From assembly GCA_001770175.1 (NCBI GenBank), contig MEQK01000019.1, forward strand, positions 1 through 32,610: a stretch of 32,610 bases of DNA. The letters run 5' to 3'. Shown one piece after another: positions 8,065 to 16,266 of this stretch. Under the pieces are notes generated by a model. That model ran no database searches, was not told the DNA's origin, and saw nothing but the letters and a program-made list of their open reading frames with translations. How positions within the stretch are numbered: the first letter of the stretch is position 1; each line of letters opens with the position of its first letter. The DNA is from Bdellovibrionales bacterium RIFOXYD1_FULL_55_31. GTDB lineage: Bacteria; Bdellovibrionota; UBA1018. A program made the position numbers and the translations under genes.

Positions 8065-9077
8065 TCTGGAAACCGCGCGAAAAACAACTCACCGCCGAAG
8101 AGGCCATCGCCCTCGCGAAGAAAGAACTTCGCCCGCTCTGGTTCGGCTCCGAACCTCTTTTGGCGGCCATCAATCACCAGGGCGGAATCACCGCACACCC
8201 GCTGGACCCGGCGTTCAGCAGTCGCGGTTGGGTAATTCTCTTCATTGATCCCACGAGCTTCGCCGGAGAAAGCACGATTACTTACGCCCGGGAATGGCAT
8301 CGCCGATACGATGCGCTGAATCTCGGGTTTTTGCTGGTGCTTAGATTTCCTTACCCGGACGTCTACTCCCGAACCTCGATAGAAGACAAATTCATCGCGT
8401 TGCACCGTATCGAGTTTCCCGTCGCCCTTGATGGCGACGGCCTTTTGTCGGCATCATTCGGCGCTTCCGAGACTCCGAAAATGGTCCTCACCTACCAGCA
8501 AAAGAATCATTTCGAAAAATCCGGACTTCAATGGTTTCCAGAGGGTGAATCGAGAGTTCAGGAGTTTCTCAGAGCGAATGACCCCGGCCTGCCGCTTCCC
8601 CCCGTTTTCTCCCCTCAGCTCAAACCCGGGAATGACAACTCCAAGCTGGAATTGGGCAGCACTCATTTCAAAGCCCTCAGGAGAATCGAAACCCTGCCCG
8701 AAACCAGCCCCTCGGGCGTGCCACTCTTCACGGGGAAGTGGGACCAGACCGCTGCATCCATCAGCACCGCGGATCCCGAGGCCAAAATCGCGATTCACTG
8801 TCCTTCGTCAAAGCTCTCCCTGATCGCGAGATCGATGCTTAAAACAGTCGAGCCGGCTTCCATTTCGATTCAAGTCGACGGAATGCCCGCGTTCGAGGAG
8901 TTCTTCGGTGCGGACCTGCAACAGGACGATGATGGAAGAACTGTCGCTCGAGTGGGCTCCGCTTGGCTCTATCGCGTGCTGGACCGTCTTCCGGCCAAAA
9001 ACCGGCAAGTCACGATATCTTTTCCCGAAGCAGATCGCGTCCGGGTCAGTCTCTACGGCTTGCGGTTCGGGGAATAA
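8061..9077 (+). CDS. Thioredoxin-like protein lacking CxxC, with DipZ-like C-terminal domain
   Basis: The track starts at 7986, inside the MFS gene. ATG 8061 forms a 4-nt ATGA overlap with the MFS stop and gives 338 residues. Residues about 55-185 follow a TlpA/peroxiredoxin-like order. GWVILFIDPTSFAGES sits where the FWATWCPPC active site would be, then comes LLVLRFPYPDVY, a central EFPVALDGDGLLSASFG and the cis-Pro-like TPKMVLTY. The redox CxxC is absent, and the only Cys in the protein is in IAIHCPSS, far downstream. Residues about 210-338 (GKWDQTAASISTADPEAKI ... SIQVDGMP ... WLYRVLDRL ... VSLYGLRFGE) resemble the carbohydrate-binding-like C-terminal domain of mycobacterial DipZ. No signal peptide is seen. 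A non-catalytic, binding or scaffold role is inferred. The 3' end overlaps queG by 25 bp, convergently. Confidence 0.7.
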   Translation: MIWKPREKQLTAEEAIALAKKELRPLWFGSEPLLAAINHQGGITAHPLDPAFSSRGWVILFIDPTSFAGESTITYAREWHRRYDALNLGFLLVLRFPYPDVYSRTSIEDKFIALHRIEFPVALDGDGLLSASFGASETPKMVLTYQQKNHFEKSGLQWFPEGESRVQEFLRANDPGLPLPPVFSPQLKPGNDNSKLELGSTHFKALRRIETLPETSPSGVPLFTGKWDQTAASISTADPEAKIAIHCPSSKLSLIARSMLKTVEPASISIQVDGMPAFEEFFGADLQQDDDGRTVARVGSAWLYRVLDRLPAKNRQVTISFPEADRVRVSLYGLRFGE

Positions 9078-10195
9078 TCAGAATGCGCCAGCTTTAAACA
9101 TTTCTCCCACCACGCTCTCGCGGGTCCCGCGCTCTCCCCAGCAAGTCGCGTTCTTATTTTTTCGAAAAGGCGTCCGCCGAGCCCGGAAGAATCGAGCGCA
9201 AGCGCATTACCGAGTGCAATCGCGAGATTTCGGCTGAATTGTTCCGGTTTCACACGATCAAGAGCGCAGTCCCGGACGCGCTCACGATATTCATCGGGTG
9301 ATTCCTCGAGCAAGGCCTCCCACGTCAGAGTTGGACAAAGATCCCGGGAATCCCGGGCAACGGCAGCACGGCTTATTCTGATATTAAACGGACACGCCTC
9401 CTGACAAACATCGCAGCCCGCGATCCAAGTGCCGAAGGAATGCATTTGCTCGGTGACAAGTTCGCCCCGATATTCGAGCGTCCAGTAGCTCACGCAAAGA
9501 CGTGAATCGAGAGTCGTGCCCCGTTTCAACGCCTTTCCGGGACAGGCCTGCAAACAGCACTGACAATGACCACAAGAATCAGGCACTATCTGGGGCGCCT
9601 GTCCGGTTTCGTGGTCCAGGAGCACGAGCCCGAGGAAAAGATAACTTCCGAGTTTCGGATGGATGAGAAGCGTGTTTTTCCCGATCCAGCCCAGGCCCGC
9701 CAGGCATGCCCAGGCCCTTTCGAGTACCGCGCTCGTATCGACGCAAACTTTCCAACCGAGTGGCGCGCGAACGGGAGATTGAGCCGACTCGACCCACCTC
9801 ATGTTGACGGCGGTCATCAGCCGCTCCAAACGGTCCGCGACCTCACTGTGATAATCCCGCCCTCTCAGGTAACGCGCGAAACGAGGACCTCGGGCCGGAT
9901 CCTCCGCTCCAAGCGGCCGAGGATCATAGGGGACCCCCACGCAAAAAACGCTCTTGGCCCCGGAAAAAACGCGCCGTGGGTCTGCTCTTCGTTCCTTACC
10001 TCTTGCGAGATAGGACATGGAGCCCGCCATACCAGCCTCGAGCCAACGCGAAAAGGAATCGACATGCTTTTGAAACTCCTCGTTCGCGAGTCGGATATCC
10101 ACGGCTCCGAAGGTCGCGAAATCAGCGGACCGAGCTTCTTCATTCAAAATTTGATTCAACTCGCGGCAGGATGTTGCACAAGAACTTTCGTTCAT
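9053..10195 (-). CDS. queG: Epoxyqueuosine reductase
   Basis: 380 residues from ATG 10195; the track's longer form would run back into rimO. Family hallmarks are VDTSAVLER, AGLGWIGKNTLLI, and two 4Fe-4S ligand sets, CGHCQCCLQACP and GCDVCQEACPFN. QueG is the cobalamin-dependent enzyme that reduces epoxyqueuosine to queuosine in the wobble position of GUN-decoding tRNAs, in the cytoplasm. The length matches the family. Its start lies 4 nt after the rimO stop on the same strand, so translation is probably coupled and both Fe-S enzymes are made together. The extreme C-terminus overlaps the convergent thioredoxin-like gene by 25 bp. Confidence 0.95.
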   Translation of the reverse strand: MNESSCATSCRELNQILNEEARSADFATFGAVDIRLANEEFQKHVDSFSRWLEAGMAGSMSYLARGKERRADPRRVFSGAKSVFCVGVPYDPRPLGAEDPARGPRFARYLRGRDYHSEVADRLERLMTAVNMRWVESAQSPVRAPLGWKVCVDTSAVLERAWACLAGLGWIGKNTLLIHPKLGSYLFLGLVLLDHETGQAPQIVPDSCGHCQCCLQACPGKALKRGTTLDSRLCVSYWTLEYRGELVTEQMHSFGTWIAGCDVCQEACPFNIRISRAAVARDSRDLCPTLTWEALLEESPDEYRERVRDCALDRVKPEQFSRNLAIALGNALALDSSGLGGRLFEKIRTRLAGESAGPARAWWEKCLKLAHSDYSPNRKP

Positions 10196-10199
10196 AGAG

Positions 10200-11579
10200 C
10201 TAAACGACCCGGCCAATCCAATCGTAAGGAAGAGCTTCCGTGATCTCGACTTGAAGAACGTCCCCCGGGTGAATGTCCGAAACGTTTCTGGTACCGAGAT
10301 CATTAATGAGAACGTGTCCGTCGATTTCCTGGGCTTGGCCCGCGGTTCGGCCCTGAATCAGGAGATCGCTTTCCGGGCTTGGGCCCTCGACGAGAACGGA
10401 AACCGTTTTTCCGACGAGCTTCTGATGCCGTTTGAGCGACTGCTTGCGCGCCAAATCGTCCAAAATTTTCAACCGGCGGCGCTTCGCTGCGGGCTTGACC
10501 TGGTCTTTCATTTCAGCGGCGGGAGTCCCTTCTTCTTGTGAATAGCGAAACAGACCGACATGATCCAGATCCAGTGAGATGAGATCGTCGCAAAGTTCCT
10601 TGAATTCTCCCTCGGTTTCACCAGGCAAGCCGACAATGATCGACGTCCTGATCACGAGGTCCGGTATGCTCTCGCGCAATTTGGTCACGAGGCCGAAGAG
10701 CCGCGCTTTCGTGAGCTTTCGGTTCATCGCTTTCAGTAATCGATCCGCCGTGTGCTGAATCGGCATATCGAGATATTTCACTATCTTCGGTTCGGAAGCG
10801 ATAATCGAGATCAGCTCGTCGGAGAAATCATCCGGATAAACGTAATGAAGGCGGATCCATTCGATTCCGTCGATTTTGCAAAGCTCGGGTAACAATGTTT
10901 CCAGACGCTCCCGATACTTCCATTCCATTCCGTATTCAGTGAGGTCCTGGGCGACAAGATTCAACTCGCGCACCCCGTTCTTGGCCATCCCGGTCGCCTC
11001 TTCGACGAGGGATGCGACGGTGCGCGAGCGGACATTGCCTCGCAACTTCGGGATAATACAAAAGGAGCAACGCCGGTTGCACCCCTCTGAAATTTTCAGA
11101 AAAGCGCTGTAGGACGGCCCGGTATGCAGCCTCGGGTCTTTTTCGGTGTGGATAAACGCGGGTTGATCAATATACGAACGCCGCGGAACCGGGTCGCCCC
11201 GTTCAAGACTCTTCCGGGCGGAATCGAGAAACTCCGTAATCCGATGGTACTGCCCCGTGCCGACGAAGAGATCGACCTCAGGCATTTCGTTTTCAAGTTC
11301 TTTAGAATAGCGCTGCGGCAGACAACCCGAGGCCACGAGCAGCCTGCAGCTCCCGGTTTGCTTCATCTCGGCGAGTTCGAGAATGATCTCGATCGATTCC
11401 TCTTTCGAGGTCTCGATAAAAGAACAGGTATTGACGATGATGACTTCCGCATCCTCACGCTTCTGGGTGATGATGTAGCGGTCGCGTTGCAACAGTCCGA
11501 GCATGACTTGAGAATCAACGAGATTCTTCGGGCATCCGAGACTGACGAAATAAAGCAGGGATTTTGGGTTATTACTCAT
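10200..11579 (-). CDS. rimO: Ribosomal protein S12 methylthiotransferase
   Basis: 459 residues with the MTTase layout. The N-terminal UPF0004 domain has FVSLGCPKNLVDSQ, IVNTCSFIE and ASGCLPQRY, supplying three cysteines for the auxiliary cluster. The radical-SAM motif is CNRRCSFC near residue 170, and the C-terminal TRAM domain is about 395-459. The SLGCPKNLVDSQ wording is diagnostic of RimO rather than MiaB. The enzyme adds a methylthio group to the conserved Asp of ribosomal protein S12. The ATG at 11579 has only a weak SD (CGAGG very close), with a better GAGGAGG further upstream. The gene follows yajQ by 24 nt and precedes queG by 4 nt, so yajQ-rimO-queG look like one transcript of translation-related genes. 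Confidence 0.97.
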   Translation of the reverse strand: MSNNPKSLLYFVSLGCPKNLVDSQVMLGLLQRDRYIITQKREDAEVIIVNTCSFIETSKEESIEIILELAEMKQTGSCRLLVASGCLPQRYSKELENEMPEVDLFVGTGQYHRITEFLDSARKSLERGDPVPRRSYIDQPAFIHTEKDPRLHTGPSYSAFLKISEGCNRRCSFCIIPKLRGNVRSRTVASLVEEATGMAKNGVRELNLVAQDLTEYGMEWKYRERLETLLPELCKIDGIEWIRLHYVYPDDFSDELISIIASEPKIVKYLDMPIQHTADRLLKAMNRKLTKARLFGLVTKLRESIPDLVIRTSIIVGLPGETEGEFKELCDDLISLDLDHVGLFRYSQEEGTPAAEMKDQVKPAAKRRRLKILDDLARKQSLKRHQKLVGKTVSVLVEGPSPESDLLIQGRTAGQAQEIDGHVLINDLGTRNVSDIHPGDVLQVEITEALPYDWIGRVV

Positions 11580-11603
11580 GACCTCGGACGACCGCCGGCC
11601 TCC

Positions 11604-12101
11604 TCAGTTCCTGAAGTTTCCGAACTGCATGGGAACCTTGAGCTGATCCTGCTTTTCCCTGAGAAGGGCGATCGCGGCTTGGAGGTCATCCCTGTTTTTT
11701 CCCGTAACCCTGACCTGCTCGTCCTGGATCTGGGCCTGCACTTTCAGCTTGCTGTCTTTGAGCGCGGCAATGACTTCCTTGCCTTTTTCCTTTGAAATAC
11801 CGGCTTGAATGGCGACCACCTGACGGACACTGCCACCGAAGGCGGGCTCAACCGGCTTATAGTCGAACGACAGGAGCGAGATGCCGCGCTTCACCAGTTT
11901 GCCCTGCAAAACGTCCACGACGCTATCGAGTTTGCCTTCCTCGCTGCACCAGAGCGTGACGGTCTTCGCTTTCTGGTCAAGTTTGATCTCTGTTTTGATC
12001 CCCTTGAAATCGAAGCGCTGCGAGATTTCCTTCGTCGCCTGATTGATCGCGTTATCGAGTTCCTGCCAGTTCATTTCTGATGAGACATCAAACGAGGGCA
12101 T
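11604..12101 (-). CDS. yajQ: YajQ-family nucleotide-binding protein
   Basis: 165 residues, the normal family length. It opens with [22 protein letters not shown], nearly the family consensus, and shows RFDFKG, VSV-type strand-helix repeats and the ending [11 protein letters not shown]. YajQ proteins (DUF520) have two ferredoxin-like domains and bind nucleotides; a Xanthomonas member is a cyclic-di-GMP effector. The start has AAGGA at a good distance (8 nt). A TATATA element lies about 30 nt upstream within the inverted repeat CTGT(N6)ACAG, so an internal promoter is possible here. The neighbouring upstream gene also encodes a PilZ-type protein, so a c-di-GMP connection is plausible but unproven. 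Confidence 0.93.
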   Translation of the reverse strand: MPSFDVSSEMNWQELDNAINQATKEISQRFDFKGIKTEIKLDQKAKTVTLWCSEEGKLDSVVDVLQGKLVKRGISLLSFDYKPVEPAFGGSVRQVVAIQAGISKEKGKEVIAALKDSKLKVQAQIQDEQVRVTGKNRDDLQAAIALLREKQDQLKVPMQFGNFRN

Positions 12102-12141
12102 AGTTCAGTTCCTTCTTTTCACGCTGTATATAAACAGGGAC

Positions 12142-12996
12142 TTAATAGATCAACCGCAATATCCCGTCCTTGTGCTCGGGCGGAAGATGGGGAATATGGG
12201 TCAACAACCGGACTGCCGCGCAAAGCGTGTCAGCGCCAAAAGAGTCCTGCCATGCGACCGACCCTCCGGTCCGCAGGGATTCCTCTTTCACCACGCTACC
12301 GAACCGAAGCGGACGATCCGCCCCCCCTTCTATATAGTTGGCCAGAAAAACAAGGTGAAAGCGGACGATTTTTCCCCCATTCTCAACAAGATACAAATCG
12401 CTGTTGTTTTTGCCGTGGTACCAGTGCGGCGTACCCTCGGGATTTGCTTCAAGTGATTCGGGCCCGACATACTGCATCTCAGTTCCAGACAGCTCAGCGG
12501 TCAGGTAACTCTGTATCGCTCCGCTCAAATCGCGAGGGACCTCCTGAAACGCGCAGCCCACGACGGCTTCGGACAGGTGAACGGTTCGGAGGACGAGTTT
12601 ATAACTGACTTCGTGGATCACGAGGTGTCCGCGCATGAGGTCCCCGATGCTCGGCAACCGGGCGAGCGCGCTCTGCAGACCCTCAACATGCGTTGAACCC
12701 GGTGCGCTCGGGATCCCCGCTGTGGTCGAGGCACCCGGGATCAGGCCGATTCCCGTGCTGGAAAGGTTCGCCACGGCAATGACACTGTGCCTGGTGAAGA
12801 GCTCCAGCCGAAAACTGATCCGATGCAGCGGGAGCAGGCGCACCCGCGGCGCGCGAGGCGGAAGAGGACGGGCGACAGCCTCCAGCGTCAGATTTTTACG
12901 AAGCAAATTGCCGAACAGCTTGGCTAGGTACATCCTGTCATTAGAAAAAATCTTACCCATTCGGGCAAGCAGAAAAGACAGCCCACTCCGGACCAT
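12142..12996 (-). CDS. PilZ-domain protein with extra C-terminal domain
   Basis: The track start (13080) would lie inside copA. ATG 12996 gives 284 residues, and ATGs at 12960 and 12936 are also possible because none has a clear SD. The core [29 protein letters not shown] carries the N-x-S-x-x-G element of PilZ domains, preceded by clustered arginines, and [12 protein letters not shown] fits the closing PilZ strand. About 45 residues of Ala/Ser/Gly-rich sequence ([14 protein letters not shown]) interrupt the barrel. Residues about 185-284 ([24 protein letters not shown]) form a second domain I do not recognise. PilZ domains bind cyclic-di-GMP. The gene is divergent from copA, with only about 18 nt between starts if 12996 is used. 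Confidence 0.68.
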   Translation of the reverse strand: MVRSGLSFLLARMGKIFSNDRMYLAKLFGNLLRKNLTLEAVARPLPPRAPRVRLLPLHRISFRLELFTRHSVIAVANLSSTGIGLIPGASTTAGIPSAPGSTHVEGLQSALARLPSIGDLMRGHLVIHEVSYKLVLRTVHLSEAVVGCAFQEVPRDLSGAIQSYLTAELSGTEMQYVGPESLEANPEGTPHWYHGKNNSDLYLVENGGKIVRFHLVFLANYIEGGADRPLRFGSVVKEESLRTGGSVAWQDSFGADTLCAAVRLLTHIPHLPPEHKDGILRLIY

Positions 12997-13004
12997 GCTA
13001 TAGA
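12975..13004 (+). promoter_or_regulatory. Candidate extended -10 promoter of copper ATPase
   Basis: AAGACA (12975-12980), an 18-bp spacer and TATAGA (12999-13004), preceded by TG as in an extended -10 (TGCTATAGA). The -10 ends 10 nt before the ATG, which has no SD, so the leader would be only about 3-4 nt. No CueR-type palindrome is visible. Confidence 0.35.
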
Positions 13005-13014
13005 GGCTTCCGCC

Positions 13015-15297
13015 ATGGAAAAAGATCTCGTTTGTGGAATGGATGTCGACCCGAAGACCGCCCAAAACAAACTCGAGCACAACGGAAAGGTCTACTTCTT
13101 TTGCAATCCCGGCTGCTTACGGAAATTTCGGGAAAATCCAGAACGGTACCTCGCTCAAGAGCGTCCCGCGAAACCCGAAGAGCATCAGGCGGAGCGAACG
13201 GACATCGTCTATACGTGTCCGATGCATGCTGAAATCAGGCAGATTGGACCCGGGTCCTGCCCGATCTGCGGCATGGGCCTGGAACCCGCCGAAGTCACTT
13301 CAGAGGAAGTCATCAATCCGGAACTCATCGACATGAGCCGGCGTCTCTGGATCAGTGGAGCGTTCACGATACCCCTCGTTCTGTTCGGAATGGCCGAAAT
13401 GTTCCTGCCAGCGATAAGTGAGATTCACCCTCGGAGTTATCTTTGGATACAGCTTCTTCTTGCGACTCCTGTCGTGCTCTGGGGAGGGTGGCCATTTTTT
13501 ATCCGGGGTTGGGACTCAATCCGGACGAGAAACCTAAACATGTTCACGCTCATTGCGATGGGAACGGGCATCGCCTATCTGCAGAGCGTGTTCGCCGTAC
13601 TGGCGCCGGGAGTTTTTCCCGATTCTTTTAGGGGAGAGCATGGAAATGTGGCGGTCTATTTTGAATCCGCCGCCGTCATCGTGACGCTCGTCCTACTTGG
13701 GCAGGTGCTTGAACTCAGAGCAAGAGGGCGAACCAGCAGCGCCATACGCGCGCTCATGAACCTGGCTCCGCCGAGTGCACGTAAAGTGCTTTCGAACGGG
13801 ACTGAACAGGACATTCCGCTCCTGGAAGTCGCGCGAGCGGACCTTCTTCGCGTGAGGCCTGGTGAAAGAATTCCAGTGGACGGAACCATTCTGGAAGGCC
13901 AGACCACGGTGGATGAATCCATGGTCACTGGCGAATCCGTTCCCGTTGAAAAATCCGCAGGAATGTCGGTCATCGGTGGCACGGTCAACGGAACGGGCGC
14001 CTTCGTCATGCGGGCCGATCACATCGGCAGCGAGACCCTTCTCGCGAGAATAGTAAAAATGGTTTCAGAAGCACAGCGGAGCCGCGCTCCGATTCAACGG
14101 CTCGTCGATCGCGTCTCGTCCTATTTCGTTCCCGCGGTCGTTTTGGTTGCCGTTCTGACGTTCGGGATCTGGGCCGTCATCGGCCCCTCGCCGAAAATGG
14201 CCTACGCTCTCCTGAACGCGATCGCCGTCCTGATCATCGCCTGTCCCTGCGCTCTCGGCCTGGCTACCCCCATGTCCGTCATGGTTGGCGTCGGTCGCGG
14301 CGCCCGCTCGGGCTTACTGATCAAGAGTGCCGAGGCCTTGGAGCGTCTTGAACGAATCGACACGCTCGTCTTCGATAAAACCGGAACCCTGACCGAAGGA
14401 AAACCCCGACTCATCGATTTCGTGTTGGTCGACTCGGCGAAGGATGAACGCGACCTTCTTCGCCTCGCCGCGAATCTGGAAAAAGTGAGCGAGCACCCGT
14501 TTGCTTCAGCGTTGATTCACGCCGCAAAAGAACGCGGAATCGATCTTTCGGCAAAGGTCTCCGAAGCGCGTTCGATCACCGGCAAAGGCGTCGTCGGGAA
14601 TGTCGAGGGCGAGATCGTCGCGATCGGCAATGCTGAACTTTTTCGGGAACTGAAAATCGAATTTCACCCCAGTGTTCCCGAAGGCCCGGGTCTTTGGCTG
14701 GCGGTCGGCGGCAAGATCGCCGGGAGGCTGGACTTTGCCGACCCGATCAAGGAGTCCGCGCGAGATGCCGTTCGCGCTTTGCGCCGGGAAGGGATCCGAC
14801 TCGTCATGCTCACGGGAGACCGTCGCGCGACAGCGACCGCCGTCGCTCAAAGCCTGGGGCTTGATCAGGTTGAGGCCGAGATGCAGCCCGGCACCAAAGA
14901 GGCTGTCGTAAGGCGGCTTCGTCAAGAAGGCCACATCGTCGCAATGGCCGGCGACGGCGTCAATGACGCCCCCGCACTGGCGCAGGCGGATGTCGGCATC
15001 GCCATGGGCACGGGCACGGACGTGGCCATGCAAAGTGCGGGAATCACCCTGCACCGGGGAGACCTCCGCTCGATCTTGCGAGCCCTCCAGCTCAGCCGAA
15101 AAACAATGCGGAACATTCGTCAGAATCTTCTGCTCGCGTTTGTCTACAATGTCGTGGCGATTCCAATCGCGGCCGGGGCACTGTACCCCGTTTTCGGGCT
15201 GCTGCTCAGTCCGATGATCGCGAGCGCGACGATGAGCCTGAGTTCTGTCTCGGTGATCAGCAACGCGCTCCGGCTCCGTAAGATCGAACTCGGCTGA
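13015..15297 (+). CDS. copA: Copper-exporting P1B-type ATPase with YHS and HMBD domains
   Basis: 760 residues. An N-terminal YHS metal-binding domain (LVCGMDVDP ... [11 protein letters not shown], about 5-45) is followed by a heavy-metal-binding HMBD (YTCPMHAEI ... [10 protein letters not shown], about 65-95) in place of the usual HMA domains. The P-type core is complete: TGES (about 305), the membrane metal site CPC in [12 protein letters not shown] (about 410), the phosphorylated Asp in DKTGT (about 453), the nucleotide-site SEHPF (about 492) and [10 protein letters not shown] (about 645). The CPC motif indicates Cu(I)/Ag(I) specificity. The enzyme pumps copper out of the cytoplasm using ATP. 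No chaperone or CueR/CsoR gene is adjacent. It ends 19 nt from the convergent membrane PilZ gene. Confidence 0.93.
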   Translation: MEKDLVCGMDVDPKTAQNKLEHNGKVYFFCNPGCLRKFRENPERYLAQERPAKPEEHQAERTDIVYTCPMHAEIRQIGPGSCPICGMGLEPAEVTSEEVINPELIDMSRRLWISGAFTIPLVLFGMAEMFLPAISEIHPRSYLWIQLLLATPVVLWGGWPFFIRGWDSIRTRNLNMFTLIAMGTGIAYLQSVFAVLAPGVFPDSFRGEHGNVAVYFESAAVIVTLVLLGQVLELRARGRTSSAIRALMNLAPPSARKVLSNGTEQDIPLLEVARADLLRVRPGERIPVDGTILEGQTTVDESMVTGESVPVEKSAGMSVIGGTVNGTGAFVMRADHIGSETLLARIVKMVSEAQRSRAPIQRLVDRVSSYFVPAVVLVAVLTFGIWAVIGPSPKMAYALLNAIAVLIIACPCALGLATPMSVMVGVGRGARSGLLIKSAEALERLERIDTLVFDKTGTLTEGKPRLIDFVLVDSAKDERDLLRLAANLEKVSEHPFASALIHAAKERGIDLSAKVSEARSITGKGVVGNVEGEIVAIGNAELFRELKIEFHPSVPEGPGLWLAVGGKIAGRLDFADPIKESARDAVRALRREGIRLVMLTGDRRATATAVAQSLGLDQVEAEMQPGTKEAVVRRLRQEGHIVAMAGDGVNDAPALAQADVGIAMGTGTDVAMQSAGITLHRGDLRSILRALQLSRKTMRNIRQNLLLAFVYNVVAIPIAAGALYPVFGLLLSPMIASATMSLSSVSVISNALRLRKIELG

Positions 15298-15316
15298 AGG
15301 AATGCCCCCGGGTACT

Positions 15317-16213
15317 TTAAGCTACTTTTTGATCCCGCCCGATCGACTTACCGCCCTCCTCTGGACCGGACGGTCGGGGCGCAAACTCGACCTTGATCAT
15401 GTTTTCATGCATCCTCTTGGGAACCTCGGGAACCAGCCCCTTTCCGGTTCTCAGGACTTTTCCCATCCAAGCGATCAGATCCTGCCGCCAGCTGACGGTT
15501 CCCCTGGTTTTCACGCCGGCAAGCTTCAAGGCTCTCGTTATTCTTCGAATGGCGCGTGCGCTCTCCCGGCTGTGGATGAATTGAATGCCGTACCCCGGCA
15601 CCGGAGACGGACGAAAATAGACGACTCGACCACTCGCGGTGAAACCCTCTCCAAAAAAGGTGACCGAGAGTTGAACCGGCAGATCATTCAAAAGAGTTTT
15701 CGAAGTCTTTACGAAAATACCGCCTTCGGCGATGTCGGTCACCACACAGTGCTTCTCGCCTTCGCGATCACGAACGCGACAAAGCAGGCGCACGAGATAC
15801 CGGGGTTTCGACTCCCACCATCGGATTCGGGGATCCGAATAGGTTGCCCACACGGCAGGCAAAAGGAAATAGGCGACGAAGGCGATATCGAGAAACACGG
15901 TTATGATCAAAAGCGCGAGCGGAAAGGCTTCAGGCGCCTGATGCCAGGCCAGGAAATTCGAGTAGACCGTGTCGGCAGCAACCGCCAAAAATACGGGATA
16001 GCTCCACTTTTTACAGGCGTAGATCGCCACTCCCGCGACCGGTATCAAAACGAAGAAATCAATCAGCCCCCACCAGCTCGCGGTCTGGAGCAGGGTAACG
16101 AGATAGATCCAAGGATGCACGTCCTGTAATGCGGCACTCAGGAACACGTTTCCGATCGGTCCGAGCAGATGAAGCATCGCAAGAATGACAATAGGCCATG
16201 GACGTAGTCTCAC
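15317..16213 (-). CDS. Membrane-anchored PilZ-domain protein
   Basis: 298 residues. Four hydrophobic segments fill residues 1-130 (for example IVILAMLHLLGPIGNVFL and ALLIITVFLDIAFVAYFLLPAVWA). A cytoplasmic PilZ domain then spans about 140-225: RYLVRLLCR supplies the RxxxR element and DIAEGGIF the D-x-S-x-x-G element with Ala in place of Ser, and YGIQFI closes the barrel. A basic C-terminal tail follows. Such proteins are thought to sense cyclic-di-GMP at the membrane. The track start is GTG at 16213; ATG 16177 is an in-frame alternative, and neither has an SD. It lies 53 nt downstream of the secreted HD-like gene on the same strand, so the two may form an operon. Confidence 0.82.
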   Translation of the reverse strand: MRLRPWPIVILAMLHLLGPIGNVFLSAALQDVHPWIYLVTLLQTASWWGLIDFFVLIPVAGVAIYACKKWSYPVFLAVAADTVYSNFLAWHQAPEAFPLALLIITVFLDIAFVAYFLLPAVWATYSDPRIRWWESKPRYLVRLLCRVRDREGEKHCVVTDIAEGGIFVKTSKTLLNDLPVQLSVTFFGEGFTASGRVVYFRPSPVPGYGIQFIHSRESARAIRRITRALKLAGVKTRGTVSWRQDLIAWMGKVLRTGKGLVPEVPKRMHENMIKVEFAPRPSGPEEGGKSIGRDQKVA

Positions 16214-16223
16214 GCGTGCTATT

Positions 16224-16259
16224 CGGCAGTTTTTGCAAAAAACTTAATCCAAAATGCCG
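16224..16259. repeat. Imperfect inverted repeat between HD-like and PilZ genes
   Basis: CGGCA (16224-16228) pairs with TGCCG (16255-16259), with TTTT/AAAA able to extend the stem past one bulged base. A nested AGTTTTT/AAAAACT also lies inside. It sits in the 53-nt gap before the membrane PilZ gene and could be a hairpin or operator. No terminator T-run follows. Confidence 0.3.
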
Positions 16260-16266
16260 CATGACT

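Noticed and set aside
9566-10243. 225-residue ORF on the plus strand
   Set aside because: It is antisense to queG, which is certain from its Fe-S motifs.
11124-11795. 223-residue ORF on the plus strand
   Set aside because: It is antisense to rimO and yajQ, both certain.
12950-13020. CueR-type operator between the PilZ gene and copA
   Set aside because: No ACCTTCC/GGAAGGT-type dyad or 19-20-bp spacer promoter could be found.
15302-16129. 275-residue ORF on the plus strand
   Set aside because: It is antisense to the membrane PilZ gene, with hydrophilic, motif-free sequence. The PilZ frame has clear helices and domain motifs.
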